Shown one piece after another: positions 21,498-30,672 of a stretch of 64,000 nt of DNA. Each line of letters begins with the position of its first letter. Within the stretch, counting starts at the first letter, position 1. The notes beneath the pieces were generated by a model, which was given only the letters and a program-made list of their open reading frames with translations, was not told where the DNA came from and did not search any database. The translations under genes and the position numbers were made by a program. Source of the DNA: Planococcus liqunii (GTDB taxonomy: Bacteria; Bacillota; Bacilli; Bacillales_A; Planococcaceae); contig NZ_CP129238.1 in NCBI RefSeq assembly GCF_030413595.1, positions 1,240,001 to 1,304,000 on the forward strand. Reading direction: 5' to 3'.

Positions 21498-22172
21498 TCA
21501 GTTAATATTTTTCACTGCTTCCCGTTTGCTGAGGGGCATCAGTTCGTTTTCCAAGACAAAAGATCGTACCCAGTCGGCATCGGTTTTGGCGTATTCGCGA
21601 AGTGCCCAGCCGGTGGATTTCTGGATAAAGAATTCAGGCGAAGCGGCGTGTTCGAGAATAATCCGGCTAAGGATCATCGTGTCGGTTTCTTGTTTGTATT
21701 TTAATTGATGAAGAATAGCGGCGCGGTTTGTCCACATGTTTTCTGCTTGCGACCATTCGAGCATGGCACGCGTTCCGGCAGCCCGTTCATTTTTGACCAC
21801 AAGGCCAACTGTCCGCGGTGCGATGGCATCCACACTGTCCCACCAGGACTTGCTTTCGATCAATTGCCGCAAAAAGGGCAGATCAGCAAGCGACAAGTGC
21901 TTAACCATTTTTTCGAGCAAAGCGATGGCCGCATACTGGTACTCGCGTTCCGGCAGTTCATACAGTTTCCATACTTCTTCTTTTAAACGCTCGGGCTCAG
22001 GGAGATGATATTCGCTAAACTGTTCCTTCAGCAAGGTTTTCCGTAAGGGTGTTTTGATGCCAAGAAAGGCAAATTGATGTCGCATATAAGCGCTCATCGG
22101 CACAGCAAGCTCTTCGTTGCGACGGGCTTTGAATTTCTCGATCATTCCTTTATGGTCCCATGCTTTTTTCAT
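21498..22172 (-). CDS. DNA alkylation repair protein, AlkD-like
   Basis: A 224-aa HEAT-like repeat protein of the AlkC/AlkD family. ELPEREYQYAAIALL, SWWDSVDAIA and WTNRAAILHQLKYK are typical; the Trp/Asp residues of WWDSVD correspond to the base-excision site of AlkD glycosylases, which remove N3- and N7-alkylated purines. The ATG at 22172 is nine bases after GAGGAG and is preferred over the ATG at 22181, which touches that site. It is a single gene facing away from yunF. Confidence 0.85.
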   Translation of the reverse strand: MKKAWDHKGMIEKFKARRNEELAVPMSAYMRHQFAFLGIKTPLRKTLLKEQFSEYHLPEPERLKEEVWKLYELPEREYQYAAIALLEKMVKHLSLADLPFLRQLIESKSWWDSVDAIAPRTVGLVVKNERAAGTRAMLEWSQAENMWTNRAAILHQLKYKQETDTMILSRIILEHAASPEFFIQKSTGWALREYAKTDADWVRSFVLENELMPLSKREAVKNIN

Positions 22173-22349
22173 GGAAATCATCTCCTCACCCTTTTTTTAA
22201 AGTGTAGCATATCCGAAAGCAGGGAAATGTACAGCAACTGCTTTTTTTCTATTGGAAACCTTGCAATTGCCGTAAAGGGCATCTTACAAAAAGACGTCCA
22301 ATTTTTTGTGTGCTATCATAAAATAATAACGAAAAATGGAGGCGGGACG

Positions 22350-23210
22350 ATGATATACGTTGGTTTGACAGGTTGGGGCGACCATCCGGACGTCTACAGC
22401 CCAGGCTCAAAGAAAACAGAAAAACTAATTGACTACAGCTCGCATTTTCCAATCGTTGAATTGGATTCATCGTTCTATGCAGTCCAGCCCGAGCGCAATA
22501 TCCGCAAATGGATCAACGAGACGCCGGAAGGATTTCAGTTTGTGGTGAAAGCGTATCAAGGCATGACCGGGCATCAGCGCGGGGAAAACCCATTCGATAG
22601 CCGCGACGAAATGTTTGAAGCATTCCGCTTGTCGATTCGGCCTTTAAAGGAAGCGGGGAAGCTGGCGATGGTGCTGCTTCAGTTTCCGCCTTGGTTTGAT
22701 TGCCAGCGGGACAATGTCGAACAAATCCGGGAGATTGTCGGGCGTTTGCAGGAATTTGATTTGGCAATCGAGTTTCGCCACCAATCGTGGTATGCTCCGG
22801 AACTAAAGGAGAAGACGATTGAATTTTTAAGGGAAAACAACTTGATCCATTCAGTTTGCGATGAACCGCAGGCAGGAGACGGTTCCATTCCATTAGTGCC
22901 GATTTCCACCCGAGAAGACAAAGTGCTCTTTCGGCTGCACGGCCGCAATGTCCACGGCTGGCTGAATCCGGGCAATGCCAAAAAATGGCGGGAAGTCCGT
23001 TACTTATATGATTACAATAAAAAAGAGCTGGAAGAAATTAGCGAAGCCGTTGCATCCTTAGAAAAATCCACTGATAAGGTGTATGTGATTTTCAATAACA
23101 ACTCCGGCGGCCATGCGGCGGGAGACGCCAAACAATTCCAAGAGATGAATGGATTGGAATTTCAAGGACTCAATGAGAAACAGCTCGATTTGTTTGAAGG
23201 TGAATTTTAA
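22350..23210 (+). CDS. yunF: DUF72 family protein YunF
   Basis: A 286-aa TIM-barrel-like DUF72 (YecE) protein: it opens IYVGLTGWGDHPDVY and has YSSHFPIVELDSSFYA, VVKAYQGMTGH and ELAIEFRHQSW-like segments of the family. The biochemical role is not established. The ATG at 22350 follows ATGGAGG; the open frame upstream of it overlaps the AlkD-like gene on the other strand and is not coding. It touches yunE (stop/start overlap), forming yunF-yunE-yunD. Confidence 0.85.
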   Translation: MIYVGLTGWGDHPDVYSPGSKKTEKLIDYSSHFPIVELDSSFYAVQPERNIRKWINETPEGFQFVVKAYQGMTGHQRGENPFDSRDEMFEAFRLSIRPLKEAGKLAMVLLQFPPWFDCQRDNVEQIREIVGRLQEFDLAIEFRHQSWYAPELKEKTIEFLRENNLIHSVCDEPQAGDGSIPLVPISTREDKVLFRLHGRNVHGWLNPGNAKKWREVRYLYDYNKKELEEISEAVASLEKSTDKVYVIFNNNSGGHAAGDAKQFQEMNGLEFQGLNEKQLDLFEGEF

Positions 23211-24037
23211 TGGAGTTTGTGCTAATTGCGATTGTTGGCTTATTGTCAGGAATCGTAGGTGCGTTGATCGGCCTTGGCGGAGGGGTCATTCTCGTTCCGG
23301 CCATGCTGTTTCTCGGCACGGCGTTTACGTTTTTCCCTGAGTTGTCACCACAGAAAATTGTTGGGCTATCGGTGATCATGATGATTTTTACAGGGCTATC
23401 CTCCACTTTGTCTTATATGAAAGTGAAAACCGTCGATTACCGAAGCGGATTTATCTTTTTTGCAGGAAGTGCTCCTGGAACCATTATTGGAGCATTTGTG
23501 AATAAAGGGCTAGATTTGCCTTCTTTTAACTTGTATTTCGGCATTTTGCTGGTCTTCCTGGCGGCTTTGCTGTTAGTTCGGGACCGGCTAAAAGAAGTCC
23601 ACTGGTTTGTCGACAACGGCAAAAAGTATCATTTTAAGGATTCTATGAACAAGGAATATGTTTATGGATACCCGATTTGGGCGGCGCTTGTGCTGACATT
23701 TGCTGTCGGTTTTGCTTCCGGCCTGTTTGGCATCGGCGGCGGCTCGATGATGGTGCCAGCCATGATTCTGCTGTTCTTATTCCCGCCGCACGTGGCAGTC
23801 GGTACTTCCATGTTCATGGTGTTTTTATCGGCGATTGTCAACTCCATCACCCATTTTTCACTTGGCAACATTCCATGGATTTACACATTGGCTGTAGTGC
23901 CCGGAGCTTATATCGGGGCGAAAATAGGGGCAGGGTTAAACAAAAAACTTCAGTCTGAGACGCTTGTCGTCATATTGCGCATTGCCTTATTGGTGTTGGG
24001 GCTGCGCTCGATCTACGAAGGATTATTCAGTTCTTAA
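23210..24037 (+). CDS. yunE: TSUP-family membrane protein YunE
   Basis: A 275-aa protein of the TauE/SafE (DUF81) family with about eight hydrophobic helices in two related halves. The Gly-rich family motifs occur twice: GALIGLGGGVILVP near the N-terminus and GLFGIGGGSMMVP in the second half. Members export or import sulfur-containing anions; the substrate here is unknown. It starts on the yunF stop codon. Confidence 0.88.
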   Translation: MEFVLIAIVGLLSGIVGALIGLGGGVILVPAMLFLGTAFTFFPELSPQKIVGLSVIMMIFTGLSSTLSYMKVKTVDYRSGFIFFAGSAPGTIIGAFVNKGLDLPSFNLYFGILLVFLAALLLVRDRLKEVHWFVDNGKKYHFKDSMNKEYVYGYPIWAALVLTFAVGFASGLFGIGGGSMMVPAMILLFLFPPHVAVGTSMFMVFLSAIVNSITHFSLGNIPWIYTLAVVPGAYIGAKIGAGLNKKLQSETLVVILRIALLVLGLRSIYEGLFSS

Positions 24038-24050
24038 AGAGGTGGAAGTA

Positions 24051-25394
24051 ATGGGTGAGACCATTCATATATATCATACAAACGATTTGCACAGCCATTT
24101 TTCGAATTGGCCGCGCATCAAGAACTTACTGGCTGAGCGGAAGCGCTGGCATGAGGAAGAAGGGGACATCTGCCTGATTCTCGATATCGGCGACCATGTC
24201 GACCGCTCGCATCCTTACACGGAAGGAACAGCCGGAAAAGGCAATGTGGAATTGCTGAATGATGCCGAGTACGATGCGGTAACCATCGGCAATAATGAGG
24301 GCATTACGCTGTCCAAAGAAGAATTGGACGAATTATATGTACAAGCTGATTTTGACGTGATTGTCGCTAATTTGCATGAGCCGAACGGCGACCGTCCCGA
24401 ATGGGCAAAACCGCACCGGCTGATCGAAACAAAAAGCGGGTATACCATTGGTCTCGTCGGCGCTACGGCCGAATTCACCCCGTTCTATAAACGCCTCGGC
24501 TGGACGATTTCAGACGCTAAAAACGCCATTATAGAGGCTGTAGAGGCTATTAAAGGAGAGGCAGACCTGATTATCTGCCTATCGCATTTGGGCGTCAAGG
24601 AAGACGAATATTTAGCGGAATTATGCCCGGACATTGACGTGATTCTAGGAGCCCATACACACCATATTTTTCATGAAGGAAAATTAATCGGCAATACTTT
24701 GCTCGGTGCCGCTGGAAAATTTGGCATGTACATTGGCCATGTCACCATCGAGCCCTTTCTCCAGGAGAAAAAAGCGCAATTGATTGAAACCGCGACGCTG
24801 CAAAACAGCGACGACACATTCAACGAGCTGCTGATTGAACAAGGCAAAGCGCAATTGGATGAGCCGATTTTTTATAATGAGAAAGAGTTGAAGGCGGAAT
24901 GGTTCAAAGACTCCGCACTTGCTGAATTGTTTGGCGAAGCCTTGCTGGAATTTTCAGGTGCTCCTTGTGCGTTATTTAATGCCGGGTTGTTTATGGAAGA
25001 CATGCCGATCGGAAAAGCAACCCGCTACGACTTCCATAAAATGCTGCCGCATCCGATTAATCCGTGTTTGATCGAGCTGACCGGGGCAGAGCTGAAAGAA
25101 ATTTATATGCAGTCCTTAAATGCAGAGTGGCCGCATATTGAATTGAAAGGGATGGGGTTCCGGGGAGCAGTGGTCGGCAAAATGATCCGGGTGGGCCTGG
25201 AGTTGAGAAATCATCAGCTGTTTGTCGGCGGAAAACCGGCAGCCCACGACGAAACCTTCGAACTGATTACATTGGATATGTTTACGTTCGGCTACTTTTT
25301 CCCATCGCTGAAGCGCGCTCCGAAAAAGTATTTTATGCCCGAATTCCTGCGGGACGTTTTCAGCCAGTATTTCCGGAGCAAAGCCATCCGTTGA
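24051..25394 (+). CDS. yunD: Metallophosphatase / 5'-nucleotidase family protein YunD
   Basis: A 447-aa protein with an N-terminal calcineurin-type metallophosphatase domain (HTNDLHSHF, DIGDHVDRS, GNNEG, LSHLG, GAHTHH) and a C-terminal 5'-nucleotidase domain (about residues 270-430). There is no signal peptide, unlike secreted 5'-nucleotidases, so it acts in the cytoplasm, perhaps on nucleotide or cofactor phosphates. The ATG at 24051 follows AGAGGTGG. It is the last gene of the yun trio. Confidence 0.88.
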   Translation: MGETIHIYHTNDLHSHFSNWPRIKNLLAERKRWHEEEGDICLILDIGDHVDRSHPYTEGTAGKGNVELLNDAEYDAVTIGNNEGITLSKEELDELYVQADFDVIVANLHEPNGDRPEWAKPHRLIETKSGYTIGLVGATAEFTPFYKRLGWTISDAKNAIIEAVEAIKGEADLIICLSHLGVKEDEYLAELCPDIDVILGAHTHHIFHEGKLIGNTLLGAAGKFGMYIGHVTIEPFLQEKKAQLIETATLQNSDDTFNELLIEQGKAQLDEPIFYNEKELKAEWFKDSALAELFGEALLEFSGAPCALFNAGLFMEDMPIGKATRYDFHKMLPHPINPCLIELTGAELKEIYMQSLNAEWPHIELKGMGFRGAVVGKMIRVGLELRNHQLFVGGKPAAHDETFELITLDMFTFGYFFPSLKRAPKKYFMPEFLRDVFSQYFRSKAIR

Positions 25395-25419
25395 AAGAAA
25401 ATTCGCACTTAATATACAT

Positions 25420-25448
25420 TTGATTTTGTAAATTGTATGGGCTATGCT
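25420..25448 (+). promoter_or_regulatory. SigmaA promoter of the lysine-riboswitch leader
   Basis: TTGATT (25420-25425), 17 bases, TATGCT (25443-25448); the start would fall just before the L-box aptamer. Confidence 0.6.
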
Positions 25449-25465
25449 TACTATGAAATAAATAT

Positions 25466-25722
25466 TGATGGGTAGAGGCTGCAAAACTTATAAGTACGAT
25501 GTGCGAGTGTGACAACGTTGAACACATCCAAAAGGAAGTTTTGCCGAAGTTCTTTTTTTGCTGTCACTGAAAAAAGAGCTGGGGGTATTCTGAACAAGAA
25601 TGCCACTGTCGTTTATGTTTTAACATAGGCGAAGAGCTACAGGGTTGTTTGGTGTTTGAACGCACAGACGAATTGTAGAGGGCTGACTGTATCCATTGGG
25701 AGACAGTGAGTTCTTTTTTCTT
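25466..25722 (+). promoter_or_regulatory. Lysine riboswitch (L-box) with terminator
   Basis: The leader has the L-box landmarks in order: GGTAGAGGCTGC (25471), GCCGAAGTTCTT (about 25542-25553), GAGCTGGGGGTA, TGCCACTGTCGT (25602) and GGCGAAGAGCTAC (25628). The aptamer covers about 25466-25645. A hairpin built on ACTGT and ACAGT (25682-25713) followed by TTCTTTTTT would be the terminator. By family knowledge lysine binding favours termination, so the downstream transporter is made when lysine is low. Confidence 0.93.
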
Positions 25723-25758
25723 TCTCTTCCATTCTAAAAAACAGGAGGAATCTGTAAC

Positions 25759-27336
25759 ATGGAAAACACTTTTTTTTCGATCTTGCCGCCAATCATTGCG
25801 ATTGTCATGGTGCTGCTGACTCGCCGCGTGCTTTTATCGCTCGGCGCGGGAATTGTGGCGGGTGCTTTGATTTTAACATCGTTTGCGCCGCTGGAAGCAT
25901 TGCGGGAAGTTTATAATTCATTTGCCATTACGTTCTGGGACGAAGGCTTTAACGCTTATAACGTCTTCATCATTCTGTTCCTGCTCTTGCTCGGAATCAT
26001 CACTGCGTTCGTCAGTTTGTCCGGCGGAAGCCATGCTTTTGCAGAGTGGGCAGCTACACGCATCAAGAGCCGCCGAGGCGCTAAAATTCTTACAGTAATG
26101 CTTGGCATGGTTATATTTATCGATGATTACTTTAATGCCTTGGCAGTTGGACAAGTGGCGCGTCCAATTACGGACCGCTATAAAGTATCCCGTGCTAAAC
26201 TGGCATACTTCATCGATTCTACCGCTGCACCGGTCTGTGTCATTTCACCGGTATCCAGCTGGGGAGCAGCAATTATCGGGATTGTAGCAACAATTTTAGC
26301 GGGCCAAAGCTATGTACAGATGTCTGCTCTCCAAGCTTTCGTATGGATGGCGCCGATGAACTTTTACGTCATAGCCACCTTGGCCATTGTCTTTTTCATT
26401 GCCATTCGCGACGTGGATTTTGGTGCGATGAGAAAACACGAAATCCGTGCCATCGAAACAGGTGAATTATATGATGCCAATAAAACAATTCCAGGTGAAA
26501 TGAAGGAAGATTTCCCGACGCATTCCCATGGCCATGTCATGGATTTATTGCTGCCAATCATCTTGCTGATTGCCGGAACTGTCGGTTCTATGCTGTACAC
26601 AGGTTACCAGAATGCTGGACAAATTTTTGATATCTGGTTAATTTTCGAAAACACCGACGTACCAACTTCCTTACTGGTAGGAGGGCTGCTCGGAGCGGTT
26701 TCTTCTATTCTGTTGTACGTGAGACAATTTAAAAAGAACAAAACGGCCAATGCGACATGGATGTTTAAAGGGATTGCTGAAGGCATTAAGTCCATGTCCG
26801 GAGCGGTGTTCATTTTAATCTTTGCCTGGTCGTTGAGCTACTTGATCGATGCCCTTCAAACCGGCTTGTATTTGGCAGACCTTGTCACTGCATGGAACTT
26901 GCCGACAGCAGTTTTGCCGGTATTGTTATATGTACTTGCAGGGTTTATGGCATTTTCAACAGGAACTTCATGGGGGTCGTTCGGAATATTGCTTCCGATC
27001 GCAGGAAATATTATGGCTCAGGCGGCGCCTGAACTTTTGTTGCCGGCATTGGCAGCAGTATTGGCAGGAGCCGTATTCGGCGACCATTGCTCACCTATTT
27101 CGGATACCACGATTTTGTCGTCGACGGGAGCGGGGAGCAACCATATGGATCACGTCTTAACGCAATTGCCTTATGCATTGACCGCTGCTGCGATTGGCGC
27201 GGTAGGGTATATTGTCATAGGGTTTACCGGTTCGCTTTGGCTGGCACTAGCATCCGTTATTGTTATTTTAGTGATATTGTTTGTAATCTGGTCTAAGCAG
27301 GGTTCTTTAGTTGGAAAACAAGTAAATACTCAATAA
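25759..27336 (+). CDS. NhaC-family antiporter, probable lysine transporter
   Basis: A 525-aa membrane protein of the NhaC Na+/H+ antiporter family with about 11 to 12 helices; FIDDYFNALAVGQVARPITD, AAPVCVISPVSSWGA and FGDHCSPISDTTILSSTGA are family motifs. The lysine riboswitch directly upstream points to lysine uptake: comparative work has named such L-box linked NhaC paralogs LysW as candidate lysine transporters. Sequence alone cannot tell antiport from uptake. A strong AACAGGAGGA precedes the ATG; a terminator follows. Confidence 0.85.
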   Translation: MENTFFSILPPIIAIVMVLLTRRVLLSLGAGIVAGALILTSFAPLEALREVYNSFAITFWDEGFNAYNVFIILFLLLLGIITAFVSLSGGSHAFAEWAATRIKSRRGAKILTVMLGMVIFIDDYFNALAVGQVARPITDRYKVSRAKLAYFIDSTAAPVCVISPVSSWGAAIIGIVATILAGQSYVQMSALQAFVWMAPMNFYVIATLAIVFFIAIRDVDFGAMRKHEIRAIETGELYDANKTIPGEMKEDFPTHSHGHVMDLLLPIILLIAGTVGSMLYTGYQNAGQIFDIWLIFENTDVPTSLLVGGLLGAVSSILLYVRQFKKNKTANATWMFKGIAEGIKSMSGAVFILIFAWSLSYLIDALQTGLYLADLVTAWNLPTAVLPVLLYVLAGFMAFSTGTSWGSFGILLPIAGNIMAQAAPELLLPALAAVLAGAVFGDHCSPISDTTILSSTGAGSNHMDHVLTQLPYALTAAAIGAVGYIVIGFTGSLWLALASVIVILVILFVIWSKQGSLVGKQVNTQ

Positions 27337-27337
27337 T

Positions 27338-27372
27338 AAAAAAGCAGAGATTTAAAATCTCTGCTTTTTTAT
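27338..27372 (+). terminator. Terminator of the NhaC-family gene
   Basis: AAAGCAGAGAT-TTAAA-ATCTCTGCTTT with T run. Confidence 0.9.
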
Positions 27373-27413
27373 TATTATTTTAATAGTTTTCTTTTGGAAT
27401 CTTTTAATTTGTC

Positions 27414-27442
27414 TTTACTTTAATTGCCCTCATAGTTATACT
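27414..27442 (+). promoter_or_regulatory. SigmaA promoter of the metP-metS NSS genes
   Basis: TTTACT (27414-27419), a 17-base spacer and TATACT (27437-27442); predicted start near 27449. Confidence 0.7.
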
Positions 27443-27448
27443 ATTTTT

Positions 27449-27465
27449 AGATTATCAAATAATCT
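27449..27465 (+). promoter_or_regulatory. Palindromic operator candidate at the metP-metS start site
   Basis: AGATTAT-CAA-ATAATCT is a perfect inverted repeat placed on the predicted transcription start. The overlapping bases 27458-27472 also match 12 of 15 positions of the CodY consensus AATTTTCWGAAAATT. The binding protein is not known. Confidence 0.5.
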
Positions 27466-27526
27466 GAAAATAAACAAACTTCCTATTTTTCTGTAATAAA
27501 AATGGGAGCACAAAGGGGGAACAAAA

Positions 27527-29047
27527 ATGGAACGTTCGCAATGGGGTACGCGAGCCGGTTTCGTTATGGCGGCAATCGGTTCCGCAGTAGGTTTAGGAAA
27601 CATTTGGCGTTTTCCATACGTCGCTTATGAAAATGGTGGAGGAGCATTCTTTATACCGTACTTATTCGCTCTGCTTACAGCAGGAATCCCGATTTTAATC
27701 ATGGAATTCACCATTGGTCAAAAGTTTCGTGGATCAGCGCCCCTATCATTCTTTAGAATGAGTGGGAAAAAACTGGAATGGCTCGGATGGTGGGCAGTTT
27801 TCGTATCGTTTATCATTTCCTGTTATTATGCTGTTATTATCGCCTGGGCAATTCGCTATACCATCTTCTCATTCAATTTAGCGTGGGGATCAGATACAGA
27901 AGGGTTCTTGTTTAATGAATTTTTACATTTAACGGTGCAGCCTGGGCAAACGGGCGGAATTGTATGGGGAGTCTTTATTCCATTAGCATTTGTTTGGATA
28001 ATTACGCTTGGAATATTATTTGCCGGTGTCAAAAAGGGGATTGAACTGGCAAACCGCATCTTTATACCGACACTTGTTGTTATTTTCTTAATCGTCGTGT
28101 TGCGTGCTGTAACTTTAGATGGCGCGTTGATGGGGCTTGATGCATTCTTCAAGCCGAATATTGAAGAGCTTATGAACCCGGCAGTTTGGGTCGCAGCTTA
28201 TGGTCATATTTTCTTTAGCTTATCTGTAGCATTTGCCATCATGATTACTTACGCAAGTTACCTTCCAAAAAAATCAGATTTGACCAATAATGCATTCATT
28301 ACGGGATTTGCCAACTCAGCATTCGAGTTGCTTGCCGGTATTGGGATATTTGCCGCTTTAGGCTTTATGGCAAATCAGCAGGGAGTTGCAGTTGCAGATG
28401 TAGCAGCAGCCGGCGTTGGTTTGGCGTTTGTGGTATTCCCGCAGATTATCAATGAATTTCCCGGCTTCAATGGCTTGTTTGGAGCACTATTCTTCTTGTC
28501 ATTGACGCTTGCCGGACTGACTTCATTGATTTCAATTACAGAAACTTATGTAGCCGGCGTTTCAGAGAAATTTGGCATTTCTCGAAATAAATCCTTGGCT
28601 TTTGGTGGCGGACTGGCTGCTTTGATTTCAATTTTGTTTGCTACTCAAGGCGGATTGTACTTCCTGGATGTAGTCGATTACTTCATCAATCAGTTCGGGG
28701 TAGCTTTCATCGGTTTAGTAGAAGTTATCTTAGTGGTGTGGGTATTCCGAAAAGCGGATATGCTTAAAGGCCATGCTGATGCTATTTCGGATATCCGGCT
28801 TGGCGGATGGTGGAAAATCTGCTTGGGTATCGTGACGCCGATTGTATTAGGATATATGATGTTCGGGTTGTTTAAAGTGAATCTTTTAAAACAGTTTGAT
28901 ACAGAGAATGGAAATTACGAGGGTTATTCCGACATGTTTATCATGTCAGCTGGAGTAACAGTAGCTGCAGCGGCCATTATCTTAGGTGTGTTGGCGTCTT
29001 TTGGAAAATGGCATAAAGACCATGCAGAATTTGAAGAAGAAAAATAA
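27527..29047 (+). CDS. NSS-family sodium-dependent amino-acid transporter, MetP type
   Basis: A 506-aa neurotransmitter:sodium symporter family protein with about 12 helices; the first helix GSAVGLGNIWRFPYVAYENGG carries the sodium and substrate site in unwound TM1. The adjacent MetS-type small gene makes this the MetP subunit of a methionine/alanine importer, as characterised in Corynebacterium glutamicum MetPS. The ATG follows AAAGGGGG. It has its own promoter and a palindromic operator candidate and is not linked to the S-box. Confidence 0.88.
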   Translation: MERSQWGTRAGFVMAAIGSAVGLGNIWRFPYVAYENGGGAFFIPYLFALLTAGIPILIMEFTIGQKFRGSAPLSFFRMSGKKLEWLGWWAVFVSFIISCYYAVIIAWAIRYTIFSFNLAWGSDTEGFLFNEFLHLTVQPGQTGGIVWGVFIPLAFVWIITLGILFAGVKKGIELANRIFIPTLVVIFLIVVLRAVTLDGALMGLDAFFKPNIEELMNPAVWVAAYGHIFFSLSVAFAIMITYASYLPKKSDLTNNAFITGFANSAFELLAGIGIFAALGFMANQQGVAVADVAAAGVGLAFVVFPQIINEFPGFNGLFGALFFLSLTLAGLTSLISITETYVAGVSEKFGISRNKSLAFGGGLAALISILFATQGGLYFLDVVDYFINQFGVAFIGLVEVILVVWVFRKADMLKGHADAISDIRLGGWWKICLGIVTPIVLGYMMFGLFKVNLLKQFDTENGNYEGYSDMFIMSAGVTVAAAAIILGVLASFGKWHKDHAEFEEEK

Positions 29048-29060
29048 GGGGGCGTATTTG

Positions 29061-29177
29061 ATGTCAACAAGCGCAATCGTAGTAATGATTATCGGAATGG
29101 TCATCATTTGGGGCGGATTAGTGGCAAGCATCATGCACGCCGTCAGCAAAAGCAGAGCTGCAAAAAGAGCAGCTTGA
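29061..29177 (+). CDS. metS: MetS-type small subunit of the NSS transporter
   Basis: A 38-aa single-helix membrane protein, MSTSAIVVMIIGMVIIWGG at the N-terminus then a basic tail (SKSRAAKRAA). This is the pattern of methionine/alanine import small subunits found beside NSS transporters; it is needed for function of the partner in Corynebacterium. It starts 13 bases after the large-subunit stop behind AAGGGGG and is followed by a terminator. Confidence 0.9.
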   Translation: MSTSAIVVMIIGMVIIWGGLVASIMHAVSKSRAAKRAA

Positions 29178-29180
29178 TAA

Positions 29181-29213
29181 AAAAGCCCGGAGCATCAGCT
29201 TCCGGGCTTTTTT
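29181..29213 (+). terminator. Terminator of metP-metS
   Basis: AAAAGCCCGGA pairs with TCCGGGCTTTT, followed by further T. Confidence 0.9.
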
Positions 29214-29317
29214 GTGCATATAGAAAGCCTTCCATCTTTTGTTATATTGTGAGCGAACATTCTTTATGGTACATTTGGATGGAATGGTTTCATACATAAC
29301 TTAACAGAATGGGGACG

Positions 29318-30247
29318 ATGAGCGTGTCAGTTGAACAGGAACATCTAAGGAAGCCCGATTGGTTAAAGATCAAACTCAACACAAATGAAAACTATACGGA
29401 TCTGAAAAAGATGATGCGGGAAAACAACCTGAATACGGTTTGTGAAGAAGCCCGTTGCCCAAACATCCATGAATGCTGGGGAACCCGCAGAACGGCCACT
29501 TTTATGATTCTAGGGGCTGTTTGTACCCGTGCCTGCCGTTTTTGTGCAGTTAAGACTGGGTTGCCGAATGAACTGGATCTTCAGGAACCGGAACGTGTAG
29601 CAAAATCTGTGCAATTGATGAATTTAAAGCATACAGTAATAACAGCTGTAGCCCGCGATGACCTAAAAGACGGCGGCTCGGAAGTGTTTGCTGAAACTGT
29701 TCGCGCCATCAAACGTTTAAATCCATTTACGACTGTTGAAGTTCTGCCTTCTGATATGGGCGGAGTGTATGAAAACCTGGAACGCCTGATGGTGGCGGAA
29801 CCCGATATTTTAAATCACAATATCGAAACCGTCCGAAGATTGACGCCGAGAGTCCGTGCACGGGCAACGTATGACCGTTCGCTCGAACTATTGAAACGGG
29901 CAAAAGAAATCCGTCCGGAAATTCCGACTAAGTCTTCACTGATGATCGGACTGGGCGAAACAAAAGAAGAAATACTTGAAGTCATGGACGATTTGCGGGC
30001 AAATGATGTTGATATCATGACAATTGGCCAGTATTTGCAGCCCTCCAAAAAACACTTGAAGGTGCAGAAATACTATTCACCAAAAGAGTTTAAGGACCTG
30101 TGGGAAATTGCAATGGAAAAAGGATTTTCGCATTGCCAGTCAGGGCCGCTCGTCCGCAGCAGCTACCATGCGGATGAGCAAGTCAACGCAGCCGCAAAAG
30201 AACGCCAGCGTCTTGGAGATATACAAGCAGCTGTTTCAAACAGCTAA
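29318..30247 (+). CDS. lipA: Lipoyl synthase LipA
   Basis: A 309-aa radical SAM enzyme that inserts two sulfurs into octanoyl groups on carrier domains such as GcvH. The auxiliary cluster motif [12 protein letters not shown] and the radical-SAM motif CTRACRFC are both intact, as is the terminal RSSYHADEQ. The start is uncertain: ATG at 29309 or 29318, or GTG at 29324 which has the best distance from GGGG. It depends on the Suf system in the same window for its clusters and is followed by yutD. Confidence 0.95.
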   Translation: MSVSVEQEHLRKPDWLKIKLNTNENYTDLKKMMRENNLNTVCEEARCPNIHECWGTRRTATFMILGAVCTRACRFCAVKTGLPNELDLQEPERVAKSVQLMNLKHTVITAVARDDLKDGGSEVFAETVRAIKRLNPFTTVEVLPSDMGGVYENLERLMVAEPDILNHNIETVRRLTPRVRARATYDRSLELLKRAKEIRPEIPTKSSLMIGLGETKEEILEVMDDLRANDVDIMTIGQYLQPSKKHLKVQKYYSPKEFKDLWEIAMEKGFSHCQSGPLVRSSYHADEQVNAAAKERQRLGDIQAAVSNS

Positions 30248-30262
30248 TGGATGGTGATAACG

Positions 30263-30589
30263 ATGGTTATATTAGATCAATGGGAATATGAAGTGATAAT
30301 CGATTACCGGGAAGGATTTCAGCAAGAGGCACTGGCCAACCGCTACAGCGAAATCCTGGCGAAATACGATTATATACTGGGAGACTGGGGATATGGCCAG
30401 CTCCGCTTAAAAGGCTTTTTTGAAGATACCAATCATAAAGCGACTTATGACACAAAAATCAGCACCTTGCAGGATTATTTGTATGAGTACTGCAATTTCG
30501 GCTGTGCCTATTTTGTCATCAAGAAAGTGGGCAAAGCCCCTGCACCAGAACCTGAACAACAACCGGAAACCCTCGAGACAGATTCATAA
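30263..30589 (+). CDS. yutD: YutD family protein (DUF1027)
   Basis: A 108-aa protein matching YutD: NRYSEILAKYDYILGDWGYGQLRLKGF, then KISTLQDYLYEYCNFGCAYFVIKK. Function is unknown, though the family is highly conserved in Bacillales and always small and soluble. The start ATG at 30263 is preferred to 30251 by comparison with the family N-terminus. It sits 15 bases after lipA and shares its transcript; the terminator overlaps its stop codon. Confidence 0.88.
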   Translation: MVILDQWEYEVIIDYREGFQQEALANRYSEILAKYDYILGDWGYGQLRLKGFFEDTNHKATYDTKISTLQDYLYEYCNFGCAYFVIKKVGKAPAPEPEQQPETLETDS

Positions 30590-30606
30590 TCTGGCGAGGG
30601 TTTTTT
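30568..30606 (+). terminator. Terminator overlapping the yutD end
   Basis: ACCCTCG with CGAGGGT, and inner CAGAT with ATCTG, followed by a T run. The 5' arm encodes the last yutD codons. Confidence 0.82.
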
Positions 30607-30672
30607 CGTGCCTTATGATATGATAAAGAAGAGAACAGCATGAAAACAGCTAAGTTTAATGGAGGGTTTTGA

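Noticed and set aside
22074..22349. N-terminal extension of yunF
   Set aside because: The extension overlaps the AlkD-like gene and lacks a ribosome site, while the ATG at 22350 has GGAGG and begins with the family N-terminus.
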